The notes below the pieces were generated by a model that saw only the letters and a list, made by a program, of their open reading frames with translations, did not search any database and was not told where the DNA came from. DNA of 10,435 nt from Betaproteobacteria bacterium. GTDB lineage: Bacteria; Pseudomonadota; Gammaproteobacteria; Burkholderiales; Burkholderiaceae. Shown here piece after piece: positions 1 through 7,095 of the stretch. Position 1 is the stretch's first letter; every line of letters starts with the position of its first letter. The stretch lies in the NCBI GenBank assembly GCA_009921765.1, contig RFXC01000158.1, positions 1 to 10,435 of the forward strand. The letters run 5' to 3'. Both the position numbers and the translations under genes were made by a program.

Positions 1-53
1 AGCACCAGCATGATGGCTACCGACACGAGTCCGATCAGCGTGGGCTCGATCAT
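1..53 (-). CDS. dctM: TRAP transporter large permease (DctM), N-terminal fragment
   Basis: Only the first 17 complete codons lie in the window; the gene runs off the left edge. The peptide begins MIEPTLIGLVSVAIMLVL (the last residue from a partial codon), a hydrophobic start typical of the 12-TM DctM subunit, which forms the transport channel driven by an ion gradient. Its ATG overlaps the stop of the upstream small permease gene (ATGA, 53-50), implying translational coupling. Purine-rich GGAG runs precede the start on the minus strand. The identification rests mostly on the DctP-DctQ-DctM gene order, since the fragment is too short to judge alone. Confidence 0.8.
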   Translation of the reverse strand, partial: MIEPTLIGLVSVAIMLV

Positions 54-616
54 TCTCCGGTGCTCCCGGCAGTGATGGGTCGTGCACGCCCCACCGAGAC
101 TTGCGCGTCATGCCAGGCAAGGAGCAGAAACTGAAGCGCCATGGCGCCGCTTCCGATCAGCATGATGACGTAGAGGGGGCCGGTCGGAATCTGAATAAGA
201 CCTGCCGAGCCGTAGAAATCACCTGCCTTGAAGGCCTCGATCATGATCGGCCAAAGGGTGCCGAACAGGATCACGAACAGCCCCATGCCGGTCAGATGGA
301 AGAGTCCCTGCAGAAGATGGCCTGCCGTCGGGCGCTTCTCGAGCAAGCGCGCAAGCAGCACGTCGGAGCGGGTGAGTCCACCGGTACGCAGCGTCTGCGG
401 CAGTTGCAGGAACACGATGCCGACGATCGAGAACCGGACCATTTCCGGCACACCGAGAAGCGGCGCATTGAACGCGCCGCGGCCCACCACATCGATCAGG
501 ATCAACACCATCAGGAAAAAAATCCATACGGTACCGATCGCAGACAGCAAAGCGATCGCCCTTGCATGAAGCAGCGCCGGTTCACGCGCTGCCGACGGGC
601 TGAGCCCGGATTCCAT
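50..616 (-). CDS. dctQ: TRAP transporter small permease (DctQ)
   Basis: This 188-aa inner-membrane protein is the small membrane subunit of a tripartite ATP-independent periplasmic (TRAP) transporter, which pairs with DctM and the periplasmic receptor to import carboxylates. Four hydrophobic segments are visible, at about residues 22-44, 55-75, 104-124 and 146-168. The first ends in a D-V-V-G-R motif (42-46) and the second begins with G-V-P-E (55-58), both usual in DctQ. The length fits the family (about 160-190 aa). The start at 616 is preceded by a G-rich ribosome-binding run about 5-10 nt upstream. The gene begins 14 nt after the receptor stop and its own stop overlaps the DctM start, so the three genes form one operon. 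Confidence 0.9.
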   Translation of the reverse strand: MESGLSPSAAREPALLHARAIALLSAIGTVWIFFLMVLILIDVVGRGAFNAPLLGVPEMVRFSIVGIVFLQLPQTLRTGGLTRSDVLLARLLEKRPTAGHLLQGLFHLTGMGLFVILFGTLWPIMIEAFKAGDFYGSAGLIQIPTGPLYVIMLIGSGAMALQFLLLAWHDAQVSVGRARPITAGSTGE

Positions 617-630
617 CCCGCCCCCCGTCG

Positions 631-1692
631 CTATTCTTTGTCGAAATCGCGTGTGAATTTGTAGCCCGTGGCGCGAACCGAATCCATGTAGGCGGACAGA
701 ACTTTCTTCCCGTTGGGTCCGGCTTGCTTGATCCAGTCACGGGTGGGGTTGGGCATGGCCTTGACCAGCCGGATCTGCTCCTCGGGCGATAGCTGGCTCA
801 CCTTGCCGCCACCTTTCTGCCAGGCCGCATACGAGGCCTCGATGCGTTCGGTCTGCTCACGAATGTAATTGGCTTTGTAAGCATTGGCGCCGCGCCGAAA
901 GGCCGCCTTGACCTCATCCGGCAGCCGGTCCCAGCGGTTCTTGTTGATCGCCACCGCACCCGCGTACATCGCCCCCATGTTGGTGACCGTGTAATGCGGG
1001 GCCACCTCAAACAGCTTGGCAGGCACGGCAGAGGTGGCAAACGCAACCACGCCCTCGTACACGCCAGTCTTGATGTCGTTGTAGAAAGTGTTGAGGCTTC
1101 CCTGAACCCCGACCGCGCCGGTGCCGCGGAACCATGCGAGGTTCGGACCTGCTCCGCCGATCTTGCGACCTTTCAGATCTTCCAGACGGTTGATCGGAAA
1201 GTTGCTGGCAACACCGTAGTTGTCAATGGCAAATCCGGCCAGATACACCGTGTTGTACTTGGTCCACTCGGCCGTGAGCTCGGGCAGACCCTGAATGTAG
1301 TCAATGGCCTGCGTAACGATGTTGGCGTCGGGGGGGCCGTAAGGCACGAAGTACGTGACATTGTTGAGCGGGAGCTTCGCCGACTGGAACACCGTGGCGA
1401 CGATGCCCATGTCGGAAAGCCCCTGCTGCATGGTCTCGAGTTCGGAACCAATCTTGGCCAGCGTGCCGCCGTAGCTTTCATTCCAGTCGATACGGTATTT
1501 GCCGGTCTTTTTGAGTTCGGCATCCACCGTGGCCATCAGGCTTTCCTTGATGTGCTTCACCCAGAGAAAGATGGGGGGGTGGCCAGCGGCAACCTGCAGG
1601 CGAATCACCTCCTGGGCCTGGGCGCTCCCCAGCGCGGCCGCGCAGGCGACACCGGCAACCAACGACCTCAGCGATGCTGAATTGGGTCTCAT
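631..1692 (-). CDS. dctP: TRAP transporter periplasmic substrate-binding protein (DctP family)
   Basis: This 353-aa protein is the extracytoplasmic receptor that captures the substrate and delivers it to the DctQ/DctM subunits encoded next. I chose the ATG at 1692 over an in-frame ATG at 1788. It directly precedes a clean signal peptide (residues 1-26, cleavage likely after A-Q-A), and GGGAG lies about 8 nt upstream. The fold signature is seen in D-L-K-G-R-K-I-G-G (172-180) followed by N-L-A-W-F, the region aligned with the ligand-binding strand of SiaP/DctP. The second half has the usual N-K-N-R-W-D-R-L-P-D-E (250-260) helix start. The family's carboxylate-binding arginine, in the K-x-R-V-P context in SiaP, is Gly179 here, so the ligand is uncertain; some DctP subfamilies do carry this variant. 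The gene is divergent from the catabolic genes starting at 1947. Confidence 0.92.
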   Translation of the reverse strand: MRPNSASLRSLVAGVACAAALGSAQAQEVIRLQVAAGHPPIFLWVKHIKESLMATVDAELKKTGKYRIDWNESYGGTLAKIGSELETMQQGLSDMGIVATVFQSAKLPLNNVTYFVPYGPPDANIVTQAIDYIQGLPELTAEWTKYNTVYLAGFAIDNYGVASNFPINRLEDLKGRKIGGAGPNLAWFRGTGAVGVQGSLNTFYNDIKTGVYEGVVAFATSAVPAKLFEVAPHYTVTNMGAMYAGAVAINKNRWDRLPDEVKAAFRRGANAYKANYIREQTERIEASYAAWQKGGGKVSQLSPEEQIRLVKAMPNPTRDWIKQAGPNGKKVLSAYMDSVRATGYKFTRDFDKE

Positions 1693-1744
1693 GCAATGTT
1701 CTCCCGGGCATGTGGGCCGCGGAATCGGCAGCCCTTCGGATCGA

Positions 1745-1773
1745 ATCATCACCCCGCCGCGCTTTCGCTGCAA
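1745..1773 (-). promoter_or_regulatory. Possible sigma70 promoter for the TRAP operon
   Basis: Read on the minus strand, TTGCAG (1773-1768) and GATGAT (1750-1745) are separated by exactly 17 nt. The -10 matches four of six consensus bases and the -35 three. Transcription would begin near 1738, leaving a leader of about 45 nt before the DctP start at 1692. The match is weak and may be chance. Confidence 0.3.
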
Positions 1774-1812
1774 CCAGCCCGGTTTCACTGCGATTTCGGA
1801 ACGCCGCCACGC

Positions 1813-1841
1813 TTGACAGCCGCACGTCTGCGGCTCTTAAT
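1813..1841 (+). promoter_or_regulatory. Likely sigma70 promoter for the rightward FAH/SMP-30 operon
   Basis: A perfect -35 box TTGACA (1813-1818) is followed by a 17-nt spacer and CTTAAT (1836-1841), which matches the last four bases of the -10 consensus. Transcription would start near 1848 and give a leader of about 100 nt before the ATG at 1947. An inverted repeat occupies the whole spacer (listed separately), so regulator binding there would block RNA polymerase. I see no small gene or recognised riboswitch in the leader (1848-1946). Confidence 0.6.
1818..1835. promoter_or_regulatory. Inverted repeat, candidate operator inside the promoter spacer
   Basis: AGCCGCA-CGTC-TGCGGCT is a perfect dyad with 7-bp arms and a 4-nt centre. 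It overlaps the last base of the -35 box and ends immediately before the -10 box. There is no T-run after it, and it lies before the predicted transcription start, so it is not a terminator. Position and symmetry suit the binding site of a dimeric repressor or a spacer-remodelling activator. No regulator gene is in the window, so the protein that binds is unknown. Confidence 0.5.
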
Positions 1842-1946
1842 CGGACGAACGCCGTCAGGATTGTGCGAGATCAGGAAGCCGCCTGGCTGGCACCCACCTG
1901 ACGGACCAGGAAAAGAACCGGAGCAGGACAAGAATCGGGGGATGGC

Positions 1947-2945
1947 ATGAAACTGGTGACCTTCCAAAACGGAAAAAGCAGGCCCCGCGCTGGTGTTCTC
2001 GTTGACGGCGACCGCAAGGTCCTGGACCTGCAGGCTGCCCATCGTCTGGAGCACGATCGACCGTCGGCCAGGCTTTCGAGCGTACTGGCCATGGCGCAAT
2101 CGGGCGATGAGGCGCTGGATCTCGCCCGGTCCCTCATCAGCCGCCGAACCCGCTACAAGGCGGCGCTCGTCGCCCGCAAGGACGTACGGCTGCTGGCGCC
2201 CATTCCGCAGCCCCCGCAGATGCGCGATTTCCTCTGCTTCGAAAAGCACCTGGTGCAGGCGTTTTCCACCGCACGCAAGGTCCGTGCAGCCGGTGCGCCT
2301 GACCCCGCTGCGGCCATCCGTGACATGGAAGCCAAGGGCATTCTTGCAATCCCGCAGGCCTGGTACGAACGGCCCATTTTCTATCACCCCAACCGGCTCA
2401 ACGTGGTCGGCCACGACACCGATATCGAGTGGCCGTCGTTCTCAACCATGCTCGATTTCGAGCTCGAGTTCGGATGCTTTATCGGCAAGCCCGGCCGCGA
2501 CATCAGCCGGGCCGATGCGCGCCAACACATCTTCGGCTACACCATTTTCAACGACGTGTCGGCGCGCGACGAGCAGATGAAGGAAATGCCCGGCCAGCTG
2601 GGCCCGGGCAAAGGGAAAGATTTCGATACCGGCAATGTGCTCGGCCCCTGCCTGGTCACCGCCGACGAGGTCACCGATCCGTATCGGCTCGCCATGGAGG
2701 TAAGAGTCAATGGCGAGCGTTGGGGCGGCGGCAACAGCGGTGAGATGCACTGGAAGTTCGAAGACTGCATCGCGCATGTCTCGCGCTCGGAAACACTGGT
2801 GTCGGGCGAATTTTTCGGCTCGGGTACGGTCGGATCGGGTTGCGGCCTCGAACAGATGCGGTTTCTCAAGCCCGGCGACGTGGTCGAGCTTGAGGTTGAA
2901 GGAATCGGAATTCTGCGCAACCGGTTTGTGAAGCGCGAGCCCTGA
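1947..2945 (+). CDS. Fumarylacetoacetate hydrolase (FAH) family protein
   Basis: This 332-aa cytoplasmic enzyme belongs to the FAH superfamily, whose members use a divalent metal to cleave acylpyruvates and beta-diketo acids, or to decarboxylate, hydrate or isomerise related 2-oxo acids. The metal site is visible as D-F-E-L-E (170-174, ligands probably E172 and E174) and D203 in F-N-D-V-S-A-R-D. The K-G-K-D-F-D loop (222-227) and L-G-P-C-L-V-T (232-238) follow as in the family. Near the C-terminus G-S-G-T-V-G-S-G-C-G (291-300) is the usual glycine-rich segment. At 332 aa it is longer than the FAHD1 type (about 220-280 aa), with an N-terminal domain and a segment at about 100-145 before the conserved Y-H-P-N. 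GGGG lies just upstream of the chosen ATG. First gene of the rightward set; the substrate cannot be named. Confidence 0.9.
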   Translation: MKLVTFQNGKSRPRAGVLVDGDRKVLDLQAAHRLEHDRPSARLSSVLAMAQSGDEALDLARSLISRRTRYKAALVARKDVRLLAPIPQPPQMRDFLCFEKHLVQAFSTARKVRAAGAPDPAAAIRDMEAKGILAIPQAWYERPIFYHPNRLNVVGHDTDIEWPSFSTMLDFELEFGCFIGKPGRDISRADARQHIFGYTIFNDVSARDEQMKEMPGQLGPGKGKDFDTGNVLGPCLVTADEVTDPYRLAMEVRVNGERWGGGNSGEMHWKFEDCIAHVSRSETLVSGEFFGSGTVGSGCGLEQMRFLKPGDVVELEVEGIGILRNRFVKREP

Positions 2946-2978
2946 CATGCCAAGTGCTGCCCCGGAATAGAGCCTCGA

Positions 2979-4010
2979 ATGAGCCCAAACCCCTTGTCCG
3001 GCTTCTCGGTCGACCGCTCGGCCATCGGCTTTGTGGGCCGCGATCTGCAGCGGCCCGAATGTATTCTCGCCGAGCCCAATGGCGACCTGTGGTCGGCCGA
3101 CGCACGCGGGGGCTTGATGCATATCCGTGCCGACGGCACGCAGGTCTTCATTGGCCAGAGCGCGAGCGACGCATTTGGCGTCACAGCCGATGCGGAGTCC
3201 CGCTTTACCCAGGGAACACTGCCCAACGGACTCGCATTCGCCCGCAACGGCGACATCCTCATCTCCAATTTCGGCACCGACCGACTGGAGCTCATGTCAC
3301 GCTCCGGTCAAACGCGCGTGCTCCATGATCGACTCGATGGGCAGCCGATCGGCAAGGTCAACTTCGTGCTGCGCGATTCACGCGACCGCATCTGGATCAC
3401 GGTCTCCACGCGCGTCAATCCCTGGACCACGGCAGCGGCCAGCCGTGTCCGCGACGGCTTCGTCGCTGTCGCCGACCAGCGGGGCATCCGCATCGTTGCC
3501 GACGGTTTTTCCTTCACGAATGAAATTCGATTCGATGCCCGCGAAGAGTGGCTCTACATCGTCGAGACAACGGGACCGCACATCACACGAATGCGGGTGC
3601 GTGAATCAGCCAACGGCGATGTCGGCCTGGGCGATCGGGAAATCTATGGTCCGGCCCACCTCGGTGGCATGCCCGATGGCATCGCATTCGATTCCTTCGG
3701 CAACCTATGGTGCACGCTTGTCATGATCGACCAGCTCATTGCCATCACGCCCCAGGGCGACCGGCTCATGCTGCTCGATGACAGCACACCGGCGGGCCAC
3801 GATCTGGTGCGCGCCTTTGATGCGGGCAAGGCAAACAGCGACATGATGTTCGCGGCCGCTGGCACCATCGCCCCCTGGATGGCCAGCGTCACGTTTGGCG
3901 GCCCCGATCTGCGTACCGCCTACCTGGGCAGCCTGCGCGGCACCCGAATCCCGTTTTTCAGGTCGCCGGTTGCGGGGCTCCCCATGGTGCACTGGCCGCG
4001 CGCGGCCTGA
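2979..4010 (+). CDS. SMP-30/gluconolactonase/LRE-family protein
   Basis: This 343-aa protein has the six-bladed beta-propeller pattern of the SMP-30 family, mostly metal-dependent lactonases that open sugar or other lactones. Blade repeats ending in D-L-W, D-I-L, R-I-W and N-L-W are spread through the protein. The likely metal ligands are all present: E27 (R-P-E), N181 (F-T-N-E-I-R-F-D) and D233 (M-P-D-G-I-A-F-D); N128 (G-K-V-N-F) may line the substrate pocket. It starts 33 nt after the FAH gene, with a modest GGA-type ribosome site, and appears co-transcribed. No signal peptide is seen, so a cytoplasmic location is likely. A lactonase feeding a FAH-type enzyme fits a pathway in which a lactone is opened and its oxo-acid product cleaved, but this is inference. 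The last ~25 residues have no recognisable motif. Confidence 0.88.
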   Translation: MSPNPLSGFSVDRSAIGFVGRDLQRPECILAEPNGDLWSADARGGLMHIRADGTQVFIGQSASDAFGVTADAESRFTQGTLPNGLAFARNGDILISNFGTDRLELMSRSGQTRVLHDRLDGQPIGKVNFVLRDSRDRIWITVSTRVNPWTTAAASRVRDGFVAVADQRGIRIVADGFSFTNEIRFDAREEWLYIVETTGPHITRMRVRESANGDVGLGDREIYGPAHLGGMPDGIAFDSFGNLWCTLVMIDQLIAITPQGDRLMLLDDSTPAGHDLVRAFDAGKANSDMMFAAAGTIAPWMASVTFGGPDLRTAYLGSLRGTRIPFFRSPVAGLPMVHWPRAA

Positions 4011-4061
4011 ACAGCACCTGGCCTACAACACCTGTACTGTTCGAATTCACCAGGAGTACTC

Positions 4062-5042
4062 ATGAGGCTTTCCTTGTTCACTGCTGCGGCGCTTGCCGTG
4101 TTCGCTCTCGCCCCGGTTGATCACGCAGCCGCCCAGAGCGGCGGCGACAAACCCATCTCGCTCATCGTGCCGTTCAGCCCCGGCGGCGGCACCGACATCC
4201 TCTCACGCATGCTGGCGCCCAAGCTCGCCGAAAAACTGGGCACCAGCGTGGTGGTGGAAAACCGGCCTGGTGCGGCGGGCGCCATTGCGGCCCAGCATGT
4301 GGCCCGCTCCGCGCCCGATGGACGAACGCTTCTGGTCGGCTCCACCTCCGAGATCGGCGTGAACCCCAGCCTCTATCCAAAGCTGCCCTATGACGTCGCG
4401 CGCGATTTCGCCCCGGTGGCTGCGCTCGCCGATACGCCCATGGTGCTGGTGGTGAACCCGGCCTCGCCCATCAAAACCGCGCAGGACCTGGTCACCCGCG
4501 CCAAGGCAAGCCCGGGGCAGCTGCTGTTTGCTTCGGCGGGGGTGGGAAGCGGCGCCCATCTGGCAGCAGAGCTTTTCTTCCACGTCACCGGCACCAAGCT
4601 GTCACACGTACCCTACAAGGGCGTGGGGCCTGCCATGGCAGAGATTGTCGGCACTCAAAAGGACATGATGATCTTCACCACGCTGCCGTCGTCAACGTCG
4701 TTTGCGCGGTCGGGACAGTTGCGGGTGGTGGCGGTATCGAGCAAGGAACGCATGGCGATCGTGCCCGACATTCCAACCTTTATCGAGTCGGGTGTGCCGG
4801 GCTACGAGGTCTATTACTGGTATGGTCTGATGGCACCGTCCGCCACCCCGATCGACACCCGCCGACGAATTCACGCGGCCGTCACCGAGATCCTGAAGCA
4901 GCCTGACACGCTTGCGAGTCTGTCTCGGCAGGGGCTGCAGCCCACCCTGCGCACAGCCGAGGAATTCGACGCGTTCATCAAGGCCGACATGGCGCGTTGG
5001 GCGGTGGTGGTGAAGGCCGCCGATATCAAGCCTGACCAGTGA
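4062..5042 (+). CDS. Tripartite tricarboxylate transporter (TctC/Bug) substrate-binding protein
   Basis: This 326-aa periplasmic receptor belongs to the Bug/TctC family, which binds small carboxylates and related compounds. A signal peptide covers residues 1-24 (cleavage likely after A-A-A). Family motifs occur in order: P-F-S-P-G-G-G-T-D (37-45), V-V-E-N-R-P-G-A-A-G (64-73), S-H-V-P-Y-K-G (181-187) and P-D-I-P-T-F-x-E-S-G (235-244) followed by G-Y-E. AGGAG sits 5 nt before the ATG. No TctA or TctB membrane subunit is in the window, so it is an orphan receptor, the usual state in Burkholderiales. It may share a membrane complex encoded elsewhere or act as a sensor. Lying 51 nt after the SMP-30 gene and overlapping the next gene by 4 nt, it belongs to the rightward operon. 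Confidence 0.93.
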   Translation: MRLSLFTAAALAVFALAPVDHAAAQSGGDKPISLIVPFSPGGGTDILSRMLAPKLAEKLGTSVVVENRPGAAGAIAAQHVARSAPDGRTLLVGSTSEIGVNPSLYPKLPYDVARDFAPVAALADTPMVLVVNPASPIKTAQDLVTRAKASPGQLLFASAGVGSGAHLAAELFFHVTGTKLSHVPYKGVGPAMAEIVGTQKDMMIFTTLPSSTSFARSGQLRVVAVSSKERMAIVPDIPTFIESGVPGYEVYYWYGLMAPSATPIDTRRRIHAAVTEILKQPDTLASLSRQGLQPTLRTAEEFDAFIKADMARWAVVVKAADIKPDQ

Positions 5043-5716
5043 ACCAGACCGGCGCCCTGATCTACTGGTTCGACATCAGCCCGTCGATTGTCGACCAGTG
5101 GCTGGACTGGTACCTGCGTGATCACATGCCTAGCCGCGTCGGGACCACCTTCACCACCGGCCGATGTTTCGAGGCGATTGATGGCGCGGCCAGTCACATG
5201 GTGCTGTTCGAAACCCACACACCGGAAGCCCTGCTCGCACCCGACTATCTGAGGCTTCTGGGAACCGTATCGGACGAGGACCGGAAACGCAGAGGCTGGT
5301 ATGCCAACACGGTTCGCATGACCGCGCGCGTTCGAACCCGTGTACGAGCGGGCATGGGGAGCGTCCTGGCGGTGACCCGGTTCGATTCGGCATTCGAGTC
5401 GGCAACCGGCAATGACCACCCTACACACGATACGTCTGGCGGCCTGCCTGTCCAGGCGATTGCTGCACTGGCCGGGGTGGGCTCGATCTGGGTCGCTGAT
5501 CACGATGCCCAGATCCGCGCCCGCATGGACGCAGTGCGTGTCACCGGTCACCAGGATCGATCGCCGCAGCGGGCGCTCTTCATCGAAGCGGCACGCGAGA
5601 CCGACGCGTTGCAGGCCCAGACGATCGTGGCAGAACATCTGCGCGCGCACTCGCCTCGCGCTGCCGACGCGGCCTCGATGGGTTGTTATCGCCTGCTCTA
5701 CGCGATGACGGCCTGA
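5039..5716 (+). CDS. Protein of unknown function with two ferredoxin-like (dimeric alpha/beta barrel) halves
   Basis: The 225-aa product begins with a GTG that overlaps the receptor stop (GTGA, 5039-5042). An in-frame TGA at 5033-5035 rules out a longer start, so translation is probably coupled. The first half (about 5-100) shows A-L-I-Y-W-F-D-I, a W-L-D-W-Y-x-x-D-H-M-P-S-R-V helix (21-34), a strand H-M-V-L-F-E-T (53-59) and P-D-Y-L (68-71). This is the layout of EthD/DUF4286-like dimeric alpha/beta barrel domains with the W...H-x-P-x-R signature. The second half (about 107-223) has a similar strand-helix-strand order (G-S-V-L-A-V-T-R-F ... S-I-W-V-A-D ... R-A-L-F-I-E-A ... Y-R-L-L-Y-A) but lacks the signature, so it may be structural. 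Cytoplasmic, no signal peptide. The function is not known; small barrels of this type can be isomerases, decarboxylases or binding proteins. Confidence 0.75.
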   Translation: MNQTGALIYWFDISPSIVDQWLDWYLRDHMPSRVGTTFTTGRCFEAIDGAASHMVLFETHTPEALLAPDYLRLLGTVSDEDRKRRGWYANTVRMTARVRTRVRAGMGSVLAVTRFDSAFESATGNDHPTHDTSGGLPVQAIAALAGVGSIWVADHDAQIRARMDAVRVTGHQDRSPQRALFIEAARETDALQAQTIVAEHLRAHSPRAADAASMGCYRLLYAMTA

Positions 5717-7095
5717 GTGGACCGCAAGGCGCGCAACCACCGACTGAGCATCGTCACCGGTTCCTGACTGTTCATCAGGTGGGGAAGCGCGCGCTCGAGC
5801 GCATCCACCGCTTCGGTGTCCAGCACGCGCGAAGCGTTGTCGCGGAATTTGGCGAGAATCCGCGTCGCCGAGGCCGGACGCGACGGATTGCCATCGACAT
5901 CATCGATCCGCACCGAGCGCTCGCTGCCATCGGTGAGCGTACAGCGCACAACCGCCTCGAACCGCTCGGGAAATCGCGCATCCGCCAGAGGAATCCAGCG
6001 GACACGCTGCGCGAGCGCGCGAACCTCGGCCGATGCCGGCTGCTCGAACGTGGCGAGACTCACCGAGCCCTCGACGAAACGGGTTGCCACGGTGACGGGC
6101 AGACTCCAGCGCGCCGCATGCCCGGTGGCGGGGTTCAGCACCTGCTCCCAGGGCTCGCAGATCACGGGCGCAGCCCCGGCCGGCACCTCGCAAAGAATGC
6201 CGGCAATATTTTCGGCTTTGATTCCTGCATCGGCCAGTTGGCCCGCTGCTTCGATGAACGCGTGCAGGTAGTGGCAGCACGGGAAAAACTTGAACGCCGC
6301 ATCAGCCATATGCCACCGCGTGCCGAGCTCGGGCAGCATGGCCCGCAGACGCGCCGCGGCATCGGCCTGATCGCTGAACTGCGCGAACAGGCCCCAGCGC
6401 CCCTCAAGCGAGGTCTCGGGACCCGTGATGCCCGCCTGCGCAAGCGCGGCCGCGACCAGCCCGCCGTGCGCGGCCCAACCGGGGTTGAGCGACTTCACCG
6501 ACGAGCCGTTACTCAGAAATTCCATGACACCGGCAGACTGACTGAGCGCAATGCCGAGCGCATGGACGGTGTGCGTTTCATCCAGCCCGTCGAGCTCAGC
6601 GGCCACCAGCGCGGCAGCCATCGTGCCGGCCACCGACGTTGCCTGAAATCCGGTTGCGTGAAACCGGCCAGGGGCGGCGAGCCCGAGGAGGACCAGCGCT
6701 TCATAGCCGCGAGCATAGGCGGCCAGCATCGCCGCACCGCTTGCGCCTACCGACTCGGCTTTGGCAAGCGCCGCCGCAGCCACCACCGCACTGCCATGCA
6801 TGATGGAACCGGTATGCGTGTCATCGAATTCGAGACTGTGAATGAGGCCGCCGTTGACCATCGCCGCATCGGCGGCACCCGCCCCGGCTTTCTGCCCCAA
6901 AACCGTGGCGCTCCCGCCCTGGGCCAGGGTGCCGCCGGCCTGCCGCCAGCCCGCGCCGGAGCGCGACGCCGACGCCGCCAACCCCACCCCCAACGCGTCG
7001 GTGAAATGGAGCGCGGCCGCGCGCGCCACCGCGGGCGGCAGCGACTCATTGGCCGTTTGGCGCAGGGCCTGCACCCACTCGCGCGCGAGTGTCAT
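5698..7095 (-). CDS. MmgE/PrpD family protein (paralog A)
   Basis: This 465-aa protein belongs to the family of 2-methylcitrate dehydratase (PrpD), cis-aconitate decarboxylase (IRG1/CAD) and iminodisuccinate epimerase, enzymes acting on polycarboxylates. It has N-G-G-L-I-H-S-L-E-F-D-D-T-H (81-94) with H100 following, G-Y-E-A (130-133), V-K-S-L-N-P-G-W-A-A-H-G (200-211, containing the active-site lysine K201), G-P-E-T-x-L-E-G-R-W-G (225-235) and F-K-F-F-P-C-C-H-Y-L-H (268-278). One departure is G-F-Q-A-T-S (149-154), where relatives usually have G-(W/F)-H-P-T; this His corresponds to H159 of IRG1 in my remembered alignment. The start overlaps the upstream paralog's stop (ATGA, 7095-7092) with no good ribosome site of its own. 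Its 3' end overlaps the opposing gene by 19 bp. The reaction cannot be assigned. Confidence 0.9.
   Translation of the reverse strand: MTLAREWVQALRQTANESLPPAVARAAALHFTDALGVGLAASASRSGAGWRQAGGTLAQGGSATVLGQKAGAGAADAAMVNGGLIHSLEFDDTHTGSIMHGSAVVAAAALAKAESVGASGAAMLAAYARGYEALVLLGLAAPGRFHATGFQATSVAGTMAAALVAAELDGLDETHTVHALGIALSQSAGVMEFLSNGSSVKSLNPGWAAHGGLVAAALAQAGITGPETSLEGRWGLFAQFSDQADAAARLRAMLPELGTRWHMADAAFKFFPCCHYLHAFIEAAGQLADAGIKAENIAGILCEVPAGAAPVICEPWEQVLNPATGHAARWSLPVTVATRFVEGSVSLATFEQPASAEVRALAQRVRWIPLADARFPERFEAVVRCTLTDGSERSVRIDDVDGNPSRPASATRILAKFRDNASRVLDTEAVDALERALPHLMNSQEPVTMLSRWLRALRSTQAVIA

Noticed and set aside
994..1680. A 228-codon plus-strand frame opposite the TRAP receptor gene
   Set aside because: It is the antisense reflection of the DctP gene; no motif or plausible ribosome site.
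1818..1835. Reading the promoter-spacer dyad as a transcription terminator
   Set aside because: No T-run on either side, and it sits exactly between a -35 and a -10 box; an operator is the better explanation.
1696..1950. An 84-codon plus-strand frame in the divergent control region
   Set aside because: It starts before the predicted promoter at 1813, has no clear ribosome site and gives a Pro/Arg-rich product without features.
4871..5740. A 289-codon minus-strand frame across the end of the Bug receptor gene and the unknown gene
   Set aside because: It covers parts of two genes with consistent plus-strand evidence, and its translation has no family motif.
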